Shown: piece after piece, positions 43,857 to 55,752 of the stretch | Position numbering within the stretch: the first letter of the stretch is position 1 | Layout: each line of letters opens with the position of its first letter | Origin: Filobasidium wieringae | Lineage: Eukaryota > Basidiomycota > Tremellomycetes > Filobasidiales > Filobasidiaceae | Length of the DNA stretch: 64,000 nt | Assembly: GCA_001600055.1 (NCBI GenBank) | Contig: BCIV01000016.1 | Location: 124,001 to 188,000, forward strand | Direction: 5' to 3' | Notes under the pieces: generated by a model | The model's database searches: none | What the model was told of the DNA's origin: nothing | Seen by the model: the letters and a program-made list of their open reading frames with translations, nothing else | Position numbers and translations under genes: made by a program

Positions 43857-45060
43857 ATGATCCACTCAGACTCCAGTGACTTTAAAAGCGATTCCAAGAT
43901 GCCCGTCCAGACAAACAACCAGACCCTCCAGACTCGTGTAAAGGAGATCAAGAGAGAAGCGTATGCCATTTCCCCTTACTCTTTTCCCCGGATTTTAGAA
44001 GTTTACTGTGTGAGTATCCTTCTTCCTCCTCCTCTTCTTCTTGCGGGCCTGTTATGCCTGTATTGGGATATGGTCGCACTATGCTTTCGGTCACACGGGG
44101 AGATAGATTGGATTGGGAAGAATTTCAATTCAAGTACAAGTGAGTCCAGGACTGGCTACCTGATTTTTACGTTTCCTCATTCGGGGTCAGAGGATGTACG
44201 ATCTGAACAATAAATCTCGAAATCTATAGAACAAAAGCGGCCAGGCATCCCATTTATCCACTAGTTCTGGAAATCGCACGGACAGATCCCGCCGCCGTCT
44301 ACCTCGACATAGGTTGTTTCAGTAAGTATTCCTCTTCAGGTTCAAAGCAGATTCCAACCAGAGCCATCGATCGTCTACCAAATCACTCATCATTAAAATA
44401 AAATTATCAGCGGGAACGGACCTGAGGAAATTAGTCCGGGATGGTTGGGACGGGAGGAACGTCATGGGGCTCGATTCTCAACCAGGTGAACACCCTCTCA
44501 CTATCCAACCTAGTCCGTCTTCCCTTGTGCTCACTCATGCTCACTCTTTTCCTCTCTGCTTCTGATTCATCTCCATCCCCCTCCCCTCCTGCTCAGAATG
44601 GTTCAAACTCGGCTACAAACTATACAAAGACGACCTCATCTGTCCCATAAAGTTCTTAACAGGAAACATCTTTTCCCCCCTAACCCTCCCTGGTGAAATC
44701 TCAACGTCGAGGGTGATCAGGTGTATCTCGCTCTTCTCCTTTTTCCACCTCTTCAGCAATTCGGAACAAACCATCCTGGCTCGTACGTTGGCGCAAATCA
44801 TCTCCCCTTCCCCCGGATCGATCATCTTCGGATCGCATCGGGCGTCAAGAACGATGGGTGCAAAACGAGAAGAAGGGGATCGAGTTTCTTTCTATCATTC
44901 TCCTTCGAGCTGGAGGGAGTTGTGGGAAGATGTCTTCCCGCGCGTACGCGGTGAGCCGAGGGTTAGAGTGATTTGTGAGTTTTTAGATCTGGAGGGTGCG
45001 GAGAGGGCGCAGGGGGAGGAGGATAGCGGGATGATATGGTGGAGCGTCGAATTGTTATAG
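43857..45060 (+). CDS. SAM-dependent methyltransferase (fungal TdiE/LaeA-like group)
   Basis: The enzyme would methylate a small molecule using S-adenosylmethionine. The best splice path has a 38-nt intron (43961-43998), an 11-nt exon (43999-44009) and a second intron to 44102; it reads KEIKREA|SLL|YRLDWEEFQFK. The next junction restores TKAARHPIYPLVLEIARTDP. The SAM motif is AAVYLDIGCFTGTDLRKLVR, then NVMGLDSQPEWFKLGYKLY, SLFSFFHLFSNSEQTILART and SPSPGSIIFGSHRAS. The C terminus (YHSPSSWRELWEDVFPRVRG) matches the fungal group seen in secondary-metabolite clusters. Six exons, about 290 residues. The usual acidic motif after the DIGC loop is present. Substrate is unknown; the gene sits between an SDR and a PhyH gene, both oxidoreductases. 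Confidence 0.85.
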
Positions 45061-45341
45061 CAGGCCATGAGGAGTGTAGATGTCTTGTAGATGCATACGA
45101 TCCGATGGGATCTGTTCACTGGGGTGGGTTGGTTCTTGACCATAAGCTGCAAGTCATTCGGGCTCGATAACACTGGATGTGTACTCTGGTAACGATCGTC
45201 CGATCGATGACGGCCCGGTCAAAGAATCCCTCACTTATAATATAAGACAAATTCCAACCTCTCCAATACAAATGTTCCGATCGATCCCTTTTCCTTGTAC
45301 AACTTTGCGATCATTGCGCACTCGACGATAACAATCGATAC

Positions 45342-46671
45342 CTAATGGTCCCCGAATAACCTTGCGAATGGTAGATCCTCTGCCGGCTGTAACCTGTTCC
45401 CCCACGAAAAAGAAAAAGAAAAATGGTCAGCTTGACCTGATCATCGGAACGAACGCTACAGGTGGGAGACGGACCAATTTCGTTCATCATAAACGGTCCC
45501 TTTTGCTCCCTCGATCATATGAAACGTATAGATGAATCGGGTCTTCTCAGAGGTGTTGTGTGGGGATTGATGTTGCGTGTTACCTGCGTTTGTTGGGAAG
45601 AGAATCGAGTGGTATTAGGATTGCAGTTTGAGAGGAGGTGATAGGATGGGGAGGACGTACCGTGTATCAAAACCAACGATCCGGCTTTACAAGGCGCCTT
45701 CACCCACCCCTCTTCGTTCTCCCAATCGACCTTGTCCACTTTCTCTCCGACCCTTTCTTCCCCCTTCTCATCATCCCAACTAACGAATCCCGTACCTTGG
45801 TCCAGCCTGACGAACCTCTCACCGACCCGACTACGGGGATCGAGGTGTGAGCCCGGTAAGAAAGATAGCGCTCCGTTGGACAGGGTGACGTCTTCTAGGG
45901 CGATCCAGAATCCGATGGCACTGGAGGGATGGGTGTAGAGAAAGGTGGAATCGGTGTGGATGGGAACTTTCGCACCGATGCTTGGTTGTTTACAGATGAT
46001 CATGGATTGGAGGACTGGAAGTGAGCGGAAGTGGGTATGGAGAGGTGCGGGAAGAGAGGAATGAGCTTGAGCAGTCGAGTGAAAGAGAGAGAGAGAGAGA
46101 GAGAGAGGAACAGAGACTTACCAAGAGGATCCTCATGTTCCCCTAGATCCCTTGCGACCCCCTTGACCCTCTCATTCTTCAACGTGACCCTCTTGAAAAC
46201 ATCGTCCAATTGACAAAGCGCATGTCCGATCTTATTGACGCTCTGATTCTTGGGGACTACCAATTCCGGTTTACCTCCCGAAGAAGAGGGAGCTCGAATG
46301 GACGATGGTTCGAGGAAGAAATGGATCTTGTTATTGGAGGAGAGGAAGTATTGGTCCCCCACGTGTTTCCCTTGTTCGGAGGTGTTGAATGTGGTCTACC
46401 GGTCAAGGCGGTTCAGCTCGAGGTTCGGGATGAGATGGATGGGAAGTGGAGACGAACCATGGGATGATCAGTCAGATCCATACCTTCTATTAAAGATTTA
46501 GCTCGATCTAGCATCTCTTTCGTATCTTCTGGAGAGAAGAAATCGGGAATGACTAGATAGCTGTGGTGATAAGATAGGGATTAGGTTGGTCATCCGTGAC
46601 ACGTGCGGGGTAGGAGCTGCTCACCCATCTTGCTTGAATTTCTGGACCTGTGTGTTGTCTATCACGGCCAT
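45342..46671 (-). CDS. Phytanoyl-CoA dioxygenase (PhyH) family
   Basis: PhyH enzymes are Fe(II)/2-oxoglutarate oxygenases that hydroxylate acyl-CoA or other small molecules. It starts MAVIDNTQVQKFKQDG, then FFSPEDTKEMLDRAKSLIEG, KIHFFLEPS, NKIGHALCQLDDVFKRVTL, SMIICKQPSIGAKVPIHTD with the H-x-D iron ligands, YTHPSSAIGFWIALEDVTLS, GALSFLPGSHLDPRSR, LVLIHGN with TQHQSPHNTSEKTR (distal His) and RFIYTFHMIEGAKGTVYDER, NWLQPAEDLPFARLFGDH at the end. The last exon was found by the NWLQP motif. The subfamily is PHYHD1-like. It has no evident peroxisomal signal (ends GDH). Six or more exons; one intron carries a (GA)11 repeat. Confidence 0.9.
46085..46106. repeat. (GA)11 microsatellite in a PhyH intron
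   Basis: A perfect GA dinucleotide run of 22 bases lies in an intron of the PhyH gene (reads TC on the coding strand, so it may act as part of the pyrimidine tract). Confidence 0.8.
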
Positions 46672-46924
46672 GGTGTCGCTGGTGGATGTGTTGACCTCGA
46701 GGCTGATTGAGCGAATGGATTAAGAAGAGGTTTCCCCTATTTCTTGACAACTGAACAGGTCGAGTCCACCTCATCGGCTTCACTTCCGACGCTCAGTCGT
46801 CTTTCTTTCACGTGATCAGATCCGAAATGTCCAAGGGAATTACCGTTTCATAATCTCATCGGTCGACTTGGAACCAACCCTTCCCTATCTGAACATCCCC
46901 ATTTCTACCTTCTCTCCCCTCACA
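46672..46924. promoter_or_regulatory. Bidirectional promoter of PhyH and UTP21
   Basis: Only 253 bp separate the two divergent starts. It holds TCACGTGA at 46808-46815, 110 bp before the UTP21 start. Confidence 0.6.
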
Positions 46925-49900
46925 ATGACATCAACAATGGACCCCTCCTCATCCCGAGCACCTAAAAGAGCTAGAACGGAAACTCAACAATCAAAACCAG
47001 CCCCGAAACCTAGACTATTCGCACCCTTCCGAGCGTTGGGATTTATAACGAATCACATCCCCTTTGCTCTTCAAGTAAGACAGGCCAAGGGGGCACTAGA
47101 AGGTCCCAATGTTACGGTCGTTACGTGTTTGGGAAACAGTTGGGCGATGTGGGATGCGGGGAAAATGAGGTTGTTATTCGTCGGTAAGTCCTCAAACGGT
47201 TGTCCCTCATCGTGTTTGATACATTCGTGCTCATCATATTTCGATTCATACTGCAGGTCCACCGACTCAAACTCCTATAACAAGCCTAGCAGTACACGGG
47301 AACGACGTCTTCGCCTCGACCTCCAACGTGATCCACCGTTACACCCGTGGAAAACTCCTGACCACCTATTCCCCATCCTCTTCCCCCTCCCCTCTGTCCT
47401 CCTCATCATCATCTTCTTCCCCTATCCAACAAATCCTTATCCTCGGAAACCTCCTCCTCGCTCTCTCGGATACGAAACTCCAGATCTACAATATCGCCAA
47501 ATCAGAATTGGAAGGGGAATTAGGATTCCCGAATGGGTTCGAGGGGAGCGTCATGGTTCATCCCAGTACTTATGTTAACAAGGTCGTCGTAGGGAGTAGA
47601 GATGGGAGGATTGGGGTTTTCAATATAAAGACATTGTCAGTAATTCCTCTTCCTCTTCCTTTCCTCGACCTGACTCTAATCCCACCTATCCTCTTTTCCT
47701 CTGCAGAACATCAATCCATATCTTCCCCCCATTCTCCCAACCCGTTTCCCCCGTAACCACGCTCACCCAATCACCCGCTATCGATGTACTCGCTATAGGG
47801 TATGCGGATGGGACAGTCAGGGTGGTAGATATCAAAAACGGAGAACAGGTTCTGAAAGTCAAGATGGAAGGGGCTGGGGGTGAGAGTGTGGTGGGTGTCG
47901 CTTTCCGTATGGGTAGGTCTGCGGGAATCACTACCACATAATTAAGGTATACTGACTAACTTTTTTTTATCTCGGACGGACGAAGATGGACCACCGATCT
48001 TGGCTACTTCTTCTACCGCCGGTACGATCGCCGTGTGGGATTTGAACAGCAAGGGCAAGCTTTTACATACCGTTCGAGATGCGCATGAAGCGGGTGTGAC
48101 GGGGTTACAATTCGTCGAGGGTCTGTTGATCAGTAGTGCGGGCGATAACGGGGTCAAGGTTAGTCAGAGTTTTTCCCTCGAGGAGTCGGACGGGCATGGG
48201 GGCTGATGGGCTTGACGGCTTTTCCTTTTTCTTTGGATACAATGACGATGACGATAGCAATGGGTGTTTGAGAGTCCTACCTCTCTCCCAAGGTTATTGA
48301 AATCACGTACCGGCCATCACTCTCCCCTAACTTCTCTCCGATACTATGGAACGGATGGGAAACAAATCCTAACCGCCTCCCGTGATCGTGCCCTTCGGTA
48401 TACCTCTGTCGTCCGAGATTCCCGATCGTACGAGTTTTCTCAGGGACATGTGATCAGGAAAGCTTCCACCCTCGGGGTTTCCGTGAAGAGTCTGAAATGG
48501 AGTCCGATCGTGGGGATCTCGAGCGAGGTGACGAGGGGGAAGGATTGGGAGGATGTGGTCAGTATGCATGAAGGCGAGGGGTTCGCGAGGACTTGGAGGT
48601 TACAGGAGAAGAAGGCGGGGCGGTGGGCGTTGGAGATGGATGATGGCGTCGTCTCCGTGAGTATCCCAGTTTGATTCATGTTCTAGCGAAAGAACAGAGA
48701 TTGACCGTGATCCGATCGGATACCTGTTCAGGCCGTCTGTACTTCCGCCTGTGGAAATTACGCTCTGGCAGGATCATCAACCGGTCAGATCAAACTATGG
48801 AACCTGCAATCCGGTCAACAGAGGAAGACTTATCAACTCGAAGGCGTTCCCGCGCCCGTGTTCGGAAAGGGCGGGAAAAAGGTAGGAAAGATCGTCAAGG
48901 GGAAAAAGACGGGTAGCTCCGTTACGGGTCTCTATACGGATGCTTTGAATACGGTCTTGGTCGCTAGTACTTTGGATGGGAAATTGAGTGTGAGTCCGGG
49001 GTCGATCATGGGTCGGGGGGAGAATGACGGGAAAGGGCCTGATCCTGTCTGGCCTACGCTTTCTAGTTCTTTGATTTTCATACGACCGTTTTGACGCATA
49101 CGATCAAGATGCCAGCGAATATCACCATGGTACAATTAAACAGGGATAGCGGACTCTTAGCAGTCGTTTGTGATGATCTGATCGTACGCGTGTTGGATGT
49201 CGAGACGCGGAGGATCGTAAGAGAGCTCAGTGGACCTCGAAGACCGATCCTGGATATGGTCAGTCCCACTTCCTTTTTCTGTATGCTAATTGATCAAGGC
49301 TGACACTGGGTCCACTCGAAAAACAGACTTTCTCACCCGATTCGAGATGGCTCATCACCTGTTCGATGGATTCCATCGTCCGAACCTACGACGTCCCGAC
49401 GGGTCAACTGGTGGATGCCTTCCGATCCCCCAGTATTGCTACCGGAGTGACCTTCTCGCCTACTGGGGATTTCTTGGCGACCAGTCACGTGGACAGCGTC
49501 GGGGTTCACTTGTGGGCTAACAAGGCTCAGTTCAGCGAGGTCGCGTTGAGACATATCGATGAGGCTGAAGTGATCGATGTAGCCATGCCTACCGTTCAGG
49601 GGAGCGAGGAGACGAACGAGATGGAAGGGATCGAACCGGTCGGAGAACCCGAGTTTCAGGATATCTATACTACTCCAGATCAGTTGGATGGGGATATGTT
49701 GACGCTGAGTTTGATGCCGAGATCGAGATGGCAGACGTTGTTGAACCTGGATATCATCAGGGTGAGTCTATCCATGCGTCGAGGATGTCGTTCAGGGCTT
49801 TGAGCTGATGGTTTGCATGTACAGGCTCGAAATAAACCAAAAGAAGCTCCTAAAGCGCCGGAACAAGCACCGTTCTTCTTACCTACCGTTACCAGTCTCG

Positions 49901-50421
49901 ATGATGGTCTAGGAACGCGGTTCGATCTGCCCGATAAGAACAAGGACGATGGGTCCAGATCTATGGGAAAGCCTGATCTTCAGAGCGCGTTTGTGGATAG
50001 CGAGTTCACCAGGAGGTTGAATGAGGAGAAGGAGGGTGGGAATTGTGAGTCGACGAGGTGGGCTTCGGACTGGACTGAACGCTGATGGGTTCTTCACGAT
50101 GCGCTAGACAACTCGTTTTTCGAATACATCAAATCGTTGACCCCTGCAGCGATCGACTTGGAGATCCGTTCTCTTCTGACGATCGATCACTTGGAATCTT
50201 TCCTTCGAGCACTCATCGGCCGACTGCGTTCTCATCGAGATTTCGAAGCCGTCCAAGCCATCCTGAGCGTATGCTTGACGGTGCATAGTGATCTGTTTAT
50301 CGCGAATGAGGAACTGCGGAGGGTATTGGAGGACTTGTTGAGGGAACAGAAGAAGGAGAGCGAGAGGTTGATGAACCTGATCAATTATAATTTGGGGACG
50401 ATGTCGTTCTTGAGACAATGA
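46925..50421 (+). CDS. UTP21: U3 snoRNP/SSU processome WD-repeat protein UTP21
   Basis: Utp21 (human WDR36) is part of the UTP-B subcomplex that binds U3 snoRNA and 18S precursor rRNA in the nucleolus. Start ATG 46925 gives MTSTMDPSSSRAPKRARTET, then PRLFAPFRALGFITNHIPFA, a hallmark of the family. WD blades follow: VTCLGNSWAMWDAGKMRLLF, TSLAVHGNDVFASTSNVIHR, KLQIYN, LATSSTAGTIAVWDLNSKGK, ASRDRALRY, GQIKLWNLQSGQQRKTYQL, GSSVTGLYTDALNTVLV, TFSPDSRWLITCSMDSIVRT and TSHVDSVGVHLWANKAQFSE. The C-terminal Utp21 domain reads SFLRALIGRLRSHRDFEAVQ and ends GTMSFLRQ. About ten exons. Domain order and both ends match the family. Confidence 0.95.
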
Positions 50422-50675
50422 GTGAGGGGTGCTGTAGCTTGTAGGATGTGGTCATGGTTGTCGATACGATGCGATGAGATGCAATGATAGTGTATACAGT
50501 CGCTGGAGCTTACGGGATAAAGCGTGAGTAATAGAAAGGTGGAGGTCGTTATCCTCGATCGCCAGTACCAAATAGCTGCCATACCATCCCCAGCTACGTA
50601 CAATAGCTTCGACCATACCCACAGATTGAACATATCTCGCATACATCTCTTCACAGACAGTCTCGTCTAACCACC

Positions 50676-53600
50676 ATGTCAGTGGCAACGCTCCAATTCC
50701 CCTCACGCTCAAACGCTTTCTCGGCGATAAAGTCGGCTTCCTCTCGAAGAGACAGCATCCAACCGGGAGTCGATGGCAATGGGATAAAGAGGATCAAGTT
50801 GTCGTTTCCTAGTAAGTGATATGGAACTCGGAACTGCACATAACAAGCTAACGGTCTCCATCTGAAAAGCTCGACAAGTGAAACCGACTTTCGATCAGGC
50901 TCAAGCGATTCAAACGCTTATCAAGTCTTTCGAACCTATCCTCGCCTCTCGGCCGCTCCCACCCAATCAAACCCTCGATAGCCTTTACACTCTATGTCAG
51001 ACGATCTTGTCTAATCTCAAGTACCCTGCTTCTTCTTCTTCTGCAAATCAACCTACACCTGAAGCTGCCAAGGAGATCTACGAAGCAGCCACTAAAGCGT
51101 TACGAACCAGCGCTCAAGCCGTAGGCAAGGAATTCCGATCACTCATTCTCTCCTCTTCCCCTAGTACTAAAGGAATCTCTTTTCTCAATCTCGTACTGGA
51201 TAAATGGAATAGCTGGGAAAAGAACTCGATCAAATTGATTTCTGTTCTACTACACCTCGATCGGGGATTCGTGTTGAATCCTAATTCCGGACTCAAGGGG
51301 TTGAGGGATGTCGCGCTCGAGGCGTTCGAAGAAGGGGGGTTGGGAGAGAAGATCGTTAGGGAAAGATATCTGGAAAGTATCGCTGGTTGGGTCAAGGGGG
51401 AGAGGGAGAGGTTGGATGATATTGCCGAGTAAGCCGTCCTCGCTTTTGGTCTGTCTTCCCATCGATCACCGTCTTGATCATCCTCATCATCCATAGTAAC
51501 GAATCCGAACTCTCGAACCCGTCAAACACAACTCTAGTCCAAAACTTCATAAACCTCCTAAAAACACTCTCTTCCCTTCAACCCCTCACGTCCTCTTACC
51601 TGACCCAAGTCCAATCGTACTATTCTCAAGTCTCACTCATAAAATTCCCTACCTCTTCTGGATCGGAAAAGAAGGGGTATAGAACTTTCGTCAACTGGGT
51701 GAACGATAAACTCGAACAAGAGGAAGAGAGGTATATCAGTTTATTCGGGGCTGGAGAGAAGGGCGAGAAGGAGGTCAGGGATGTCTTGCAGAAGGAGTTG
51801 GTTCACTCTTTAGTACTCGATGTGGTCAAGCCTGGTAAGCTCAAACTCATTTATGAGCAAGACGATCTAGTGTTGCAGAGCCTAATCAGATCGATCGGGT
51901 TTAGCTTTGGACGAAGCGATGAATACCTCTGACGCCGGATCTTTGAAACGTATCTATACCCTTCTGACTGATATCAAGGAATTCACCGCTTTCCGAAAAG
52001 CCTTGTCACAGCATGTGAAAGATAAAGCCACTTCGCTCATCTCCGACCCGACGAAGGACGCTACCATGATCTCTTCCCTCCTTGCCTTCAAGGAGTTCTG
52101 CGAGACGGCCGTGGATGGGCTTTACGAGGGGATCAAAGGGGATATACCCGTAGAGGAAACAACCCCGAGGGAGTATAAAGAAATCAGGAGGAGGTTGGCT
52201 TTGGAGATGGAGATCAGGGACGGGTTGAAGGCGGGCGTGGAGACTCGTCAGGCTACCCCGGCCGAGTTGATCGGTGAGCTCGTTACCGTGTCCGTCATAC
52301 GGAGAGACGATCGTATTGACGTTCTTGGTGATGTCCAGCTAAACACCTGGATCAGACGATGAGGAAAGGTCAAGGATCGATGTCTGCCGAGGGTTTCGAA
52401 AAGGCTCTTAATAACATTGTCGATCTCGTCAAATTCACCAAGGACAAGGATGTCTTCAAAGAGTTCTACATCACTCAGCTGGCCAAGAGGTTGCTTCTCG
52501 GTAGGAGTGCTAGTATGGAGGAGGAAATCAGTATGGTCAAGAAGCTGCAGAACGGTCAGTACAAACCCACGTCGTGGAGGTGATATATGGCTAAATGGCT
52601 TTGAAACAGAATACGGTGAAGAGTTTACGACTGGGGATGCTATGATGAAGGATCTGACTCAGTCTGAAGAGTGAGTCTCCGAACTGTCTATATCCTCGAT
52701 GATACTTACCCGTTGGGATGGCCGCCACGCAGGATGAACAAGAAGTATCAAGAATTGAGAATGTCCACAGGGAAAGACGCGACCAACCTTTCGGTCAACG
52801 TTCTTTCTCAGGGCCAGTGGCCTCCGTGAGTGTTCCGACCTTTCAGACCTGTCAAATTTGTGCTAATTGATTCATGACAGATACAAGCCTCTTGGAAAGG
52901 GTTGGGAACAGCTGACGTTGGTACCAAGCGTAAGTAAGATTCGCCTTAAAAACACCTCACCTTTGCTCACAGCGGCTCCTGGATTACTAGATGCAAAAAG
53001 AGCTCGAGGGGTTCGAAGCGTGGTACAAGCACACCTTCTCTGGTCGAACTTTGTCTTGGCGTCATCAGCATACTTCGGTCACGCTGACCGCCAAGTTCCC
53101 TGGTGGGAACAAGGAGATCGGGGTCAGCTTGTTCCAGGCCTTGGTTTTGTTGCAGTTCAACGATGTCGAGACTTTGGATTTCGAAGAAATTCGGGCTAGG
53201 ACTGGAATTGGTTCGTGCATCTGGAGATGGTACGCGGAAGTGTGCACAGACTAATGTTGACCTGTTACAGAACGAGATGAACTGGTCCGAACCCTCCAGT
53301 CGCTCTATGCACTAAAGGTGACTCGAGTACTACTCAAGCGACCACCAGGAAAGGAAGTCAACCCTACGGACACGTTCACTTGGAACTCGGGCTTCACTCG
53401 AGATCGAATCAGGTTCAAGATCAATCAGCTTCAGCAAGAACTTTCCGTGAGTCCGCTGCTGCGTTGTTCTGAAAACGATATGTGTCATTGAGTGCGGTCC
53501 ACGTTCCAGGCCGAGGAAAGCAAGCAAACGAGCGAAAAGGTATTCGAAGATCGAAATCTGACTCTCGATGCTCAGATTGTCAGGATCATGAAGGGTAAAA

Positions 53601-53824
53601 AGCAAATCAGGCTTCAAGATTTGATCAACGAGGTGATCGAGGCGGTCAAGAAGTTGTTTCACCCGGAGGTCAAAGCGATCAAAGCTCAGGTCGATAGCTT
53701 GATCGAGCGCGAGGTGAGTTTGGGCGATCGTGCTTCGTGAAAAGGTCCGTAGCTGATGTGCCGATCTCCGCAGTACTTGGAGAGGGACGATTCTGACCGT
53801 AACGTATTGAGATATCTTGCTTGA
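50676..53824 (+). CDS. CUL4: Cullin-4 type ubiquitin ligase scaffold
   Basis: Cullin-4 links DDB1 and substrate receptors to the RING protein Rbx1 for protein ubiquitylation in the nucleus. Start ATG 50676 (CCACCATGTC) gives MSVATLQFPSRSNAFSAIKS; a GTAAGT intron joins IKRIKLSFP to TRQVKPTFDQAQAIQTLIKS. Cullin repeats follow, then PAELIGELV|TTMRKGQGS (intron donor GTGTCC, branch CTAAAC), KDVFKEFYITQLAKRLLLGR, YGEEFTTGDAMMKDL, WPP|YKPLGKGW, GVSLFQALVLLQFND, DELVRTLQSLYALKVTRVLL and the winged helix with VRIMKGKKQIRLQDLINEV, whose Lys is the neddylation-site region, ending REYLERDDSDRNVLRYLA. Cullin-4 is favoured over Cul1/Cul3 by the KINQLQ...DRNLTLDAQIVRIM spacing. About twelve exons. Confidence 0.92.
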
Positions 53825-53925
53825 TCCCGTTCTGTATCCCGCATGCTATTTTTCTCCATTGTATCGCCTCTCTATCTCTCGTCTGTATTCACGATGAAAT
53901 CTGCAAACACATCTAACCCCCCAAA

Positions 53926-55279
53926 CTACGCATTATACAAAACCTTGCCCAGCTCCTTGATCCTGTTCTTGGCCTCCCCGATACATTCCCCTAACACTTC
54001 GAACCCCGTCTTGCCCGCATACCCACCTAGTCCTGTCTGTCTGACCAGCCGTATTTTAGGTTCGATGAGTTTCGTGGATGGTCTGGACGGGTCGGTGGTG
54101 TTGAGGGCTATGGTTATCGTGCTCGGGCAGAGGGGGGATTCGAAAGCGGATGGATCGGGGAGGAGGTATTTACTAAACATCAAAAAAAAACGATAGGGGA
54201 GGATTTCGAAAGCTCGTCAGATCTGGAGCAGGGAGAGACGATGGACGATGGGAGAGGGAGATGAAGGACTCACTTGTCAAAGATCCCGAACGTACAGGTG
54301 AGTGGGATCGATCGGAGTTCATCCTTCAGGTTTCTCGATTCCGTTGCAGAACAAATCGTCTGATCCAGATCTTCATCGAATTTCGCGATCGGTAAGACCG
54401 CTGGTGATCGTCAAGCGGAGTCGGATCAGTCGAATGGAGTCGAGTCGAGTGGAATTCCGATGATCAGCCAAATTCAAGTAGCTGAAAAGAAACGAGGGGG
54501 AAGACGTACTGTTCCTCAAAGCGGTCATCACTGCCAAAACGACCGAATCGAAAGCGTTCCCGTCGTAGTTTATACAGACGACGTCGATATACAGCACCCA
54601 TGCTGATTTTCCGGATTTTATTCCTAGTTTCGTTAGAGGGAGGACGTTTGTTCTGAAAAAGGGAAAGTTGACGTGCGAGGGAGAATTTCAGTGCAGGAAG
54701 AGGAAGTGGTATGGGGTGGGATGGAGCGTACGAGATGAGGAGATCGTATATTTGTTGAGAGAGGACTTGGGCTTCGTCGGCCGGCGGACCCGGTTTGAAG
54801 TTGGGGGAACATATCGCAGGTAAATCGACATTCGGGACTGACAGAGGATCGTCAATCCATCGAGCACACTTCAAGGAGAACACAAGATGATGAGCGGACT
54901 GACCGATCCATCCTTCATTAGGTCGATCCCAATCCGGTTCAGCCGTCTCCGCCTTGATCCCACAGACTATAGTCGTATCCCCTAATCTCACTAAAGCAGA
55001 CCCATTCGCCGTAGAAACCGCACCTACATTCGTCTCAGTCAAATCAGCGCTGGCCGACCTTACTTGAAAAACGAGACGCCCGAGGGACTGACCTGAATTC
55101 AATCCAACATCCCTCCAAGCGCTGACGACCCTTCCGTCCGGTCTTCTATCATGCTCTAGGAACCGGGACAGGTATTTCCGTGGGTAGAGTCGTTTGAACG
55201 CTGCCGCTTCGATCGCAGGGTCTGTGCTGCTGGGGGCGGATTGAGATGGGATGGATGAGGTGGATGCTACTGCTGTCAT
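53926..55279 (-). CDS. RRP43: Exosome RNase PH-like subunit RRP43
   Basis: Rrp43 (EXOSC8) is a non-catalytic ring subunit of the RNA exosome that degrades and trims RNA in the nucleus and cytosol. It starts MTAVASTSSIPSQSAPSSTD, then RLYPRKYLSRFLEHDRRPDG, joined to ETNVGAVSTANGSALVRLGD, TTIVCGIKAETAEPDWDRPN, VPNVDLPAICSPNFKPGPPA, EAQVLSQQIYDLL, then GIKSGKSAWVLYIDVVCINY and DGNAFDSVVLAVMTALRN. The C-terminal exon reads KYLLPDPSAFESPLCPSTIT and GLGGYAGKTGFEVLGECIGE and ends GKVLYNA. Six exons. The CINYDGN and ICSPNF motifs are typical. The N terminus has about 20 extra Ser/Pro residues. It converges on cullin-4 with 101 bp between stops. Confidence 0.93.
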
Positions 55280-55752
55280 CGTGCGTGCGTATGAGGTGGT
55301 TGCTGTGGATGGGAAGAGGGGAGCAGGGAAAGGGGAAGGTGGTATAGAATTATAGATGTTGTACGTTGAAATATGTCAAGTCTGCTGCGCCAAACGAGCA
55401 GCGTCTTCCAGGCAAAAAGAAATGTACACACTGCGAATCGAACATTTGACCTCGCATTACTACTTATAATCAATCGATCGATGAATTTCGACCTAAGCCA
55501 TTGTTCAGGCCATGATGGAATCATCCAACTCCCTGACGACCGACCCCGAGCTGTCAAACGAGCCCTCCCCCATCCCTCCCACGTGCCCCCAGAAGATAGA
55601 ATCCCACTGATTAATCGTCCATACCAAAGAAACCCCCATACAACCCGTTCCCCCAATAAACCCCACGTCCATGCCCGTGCCCCTCCTTTCGTACCCAAAT
55701 AAACACCCCGCCCAGTGCCCAGTGCCCAGAGCGCAGCCAAAACAGAAGAGAA
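55280..55752. other. RRP43-PEX19 intergenic region
   Basis: Both genes are on the minus strand, so this holds the RRP43 promoter and the PEX19 3' end. The right part is G/C-rich with poly-C runs. No gene was supported; a frame reading through it is explained by the G-rich PEX19 3' region. Confidence 0.4.

Noticed and set aside
50651..50839. 62-residue minus-strand frame overlapping the cullin-4 5' exon
   Set aside because: The plus strand here encodes the cullin-4 N terminus with a good start context and an in-frame GTAAGT intron; the minus frame is its shadow.
55373..55702. 109-residue plus-strand frame near 55.5 kb
   Set aside because: It lies in the RRP43 upstream and PEX19 3' region; composition is that of C/T-rich noncoding DNA.
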